Below, in pieces: positions 63,671-64,000 of a stretch of 64,000 nucleotides of DNA; positions within the stretch are counted from its first letter, which is position 1; each line of letters starts with the position of its first letter. Made by a program: the position numbers and the translations under genes. The DNA comes from Rhodeus uyekii (Eukaryota; Chordata; Actinopteri; Cypriniformes; Acheilognathidae), in assembly GCA_037043235.1 (NCBI GenBank), contig JAWRVZ010000056.1, positions 2,121,501 to 2,185,500 on the forward strand, in the 5' to 3' direction. Under the pieces are notes generated by a model. It was not told where the DNA came from and did not search any database. It saw only the letters and a list, made by a program, of their open reading frames with translations.

Positions 63671-64000
63671 TCCCAATAGACAAAATCAGACCTATCTACA
63701 TTTTTGTCTTGTTTGAAAAGCCATTTATATACATCACAATAGGAAAGACAAGACGAGACAAATCACAACTTTCGTTTCATGCCAAATTTAACATCAAATG
63801 GCAGTGAATTACTGAAATAAAGAAGCAAAGTAGCAATAGCACACGACTGCAAATGATTTGAAAAAGAAGCACTGAGGTCGATCTTGACCTTCAGTGTCCT
63901 CTCAAAAGAGGGTGCCAGTAATCTTTCAAGAGGTCCTCCACAAGTGACTGGGTTCAATAAGGGACGGACATTTTTTCTCACTGAATATTCTGTAAATGCA

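Larger units (their letters stand above)
33715..64000 (-). other. nrxn3: upstream nrxn3 intron (to window edge), no exon recognised
   Basis: More than 30 kb lies upstream of the first visible exon. Alpha-neurexin genes are known for very large introns here. I searched the minus strand for the constitutive and alternative splice-site-1 exons (for example the SHLMM peptide) and found none. Contents are transposon remnants, microsatellites and AT-rich DNA, listed separately. Stretches with no recognised feature include 33715-35160, 36480-38450, 38780-39900, 43000-44900, 45000-46900, 48000-50180, 50800-51950, 52600-53370, 53500-56480, 56520-57270 and 59490-61000. Confidence 0.6.

Overview
This window is vertebrate, almost certainly teleost and probably cyprinid, genomic DNA. 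It is AT-rich intronic sequence with many fish-type microsatellites, DNA transposons, tRNA-related SINEs, solo LTRs and DIRS-type tyrosine-recombinase retrotransposons. There are no prokaryotic features.

The only host gene I can support is a neurexin on the minus strand, best matched to neurexin-3 (nrxn3; the a or b fish paralogue cannot be decided here). Five coding exons are visible, in transcript order: 33413-33714, 32296-32340 (alternative exon of splice site 2, with two donors), 31074-31235, 14862-15300 and 11681-12064. Together they encode the second LNS/laminin-G domain, the third LNS domain and the second EGF-like domain of the alpha-neurexin ectodomain. All exon phases and GT/AG borders agree. 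Everything from 33715 to 64000 is upstream intron, and everything below 11681 is downstream intron.

Region by region. 1-3099: a decayed DIRS element, minus strand, cut by the window edge. 3100-3590: spacer with a near-perfect 76-nt hairpin. 3591-8158: a second DIRS element, plus strand, with terminal inverted repeats and an internal complementary region but almost no coding capacity and large internal duplications. 8159-11680: intron with CA repeats. 11681-15300: two nrxn3 exons separated by a TTAA-flanked MITE that carries a 53-bp minisatellite. 15301-31073: a 15.8-kb intron holding a Tigger/pogo-like MITE, a third and best preserved DIRS element (19154-24384, with intact gag and tyrosine-recombinase frames but a broken reverse transcriptase), a solo LTR and assorted repeats. 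31074-33714: three nrxn3 exons. 33715-64000: intron with a second copy of the minisatellite MITE, two Tc1-like pseudogenes, a second Tigger-like remnant, SINEs and three more solo LTRs (one nested inside a SINE).

The most unusual content is the trio of DIRS elements (ITR plus circle-junction-type ICR, GTT/AAC trinucleotide borders), the four solo LTRs with exact 5-bp target duplications, the two-donor splice-site-2 exon of nrxn3, and the minisatellite-bearing MITE family. I see no wholly new gene system. Assignments rest on reading and remembered family features; no database search was run.
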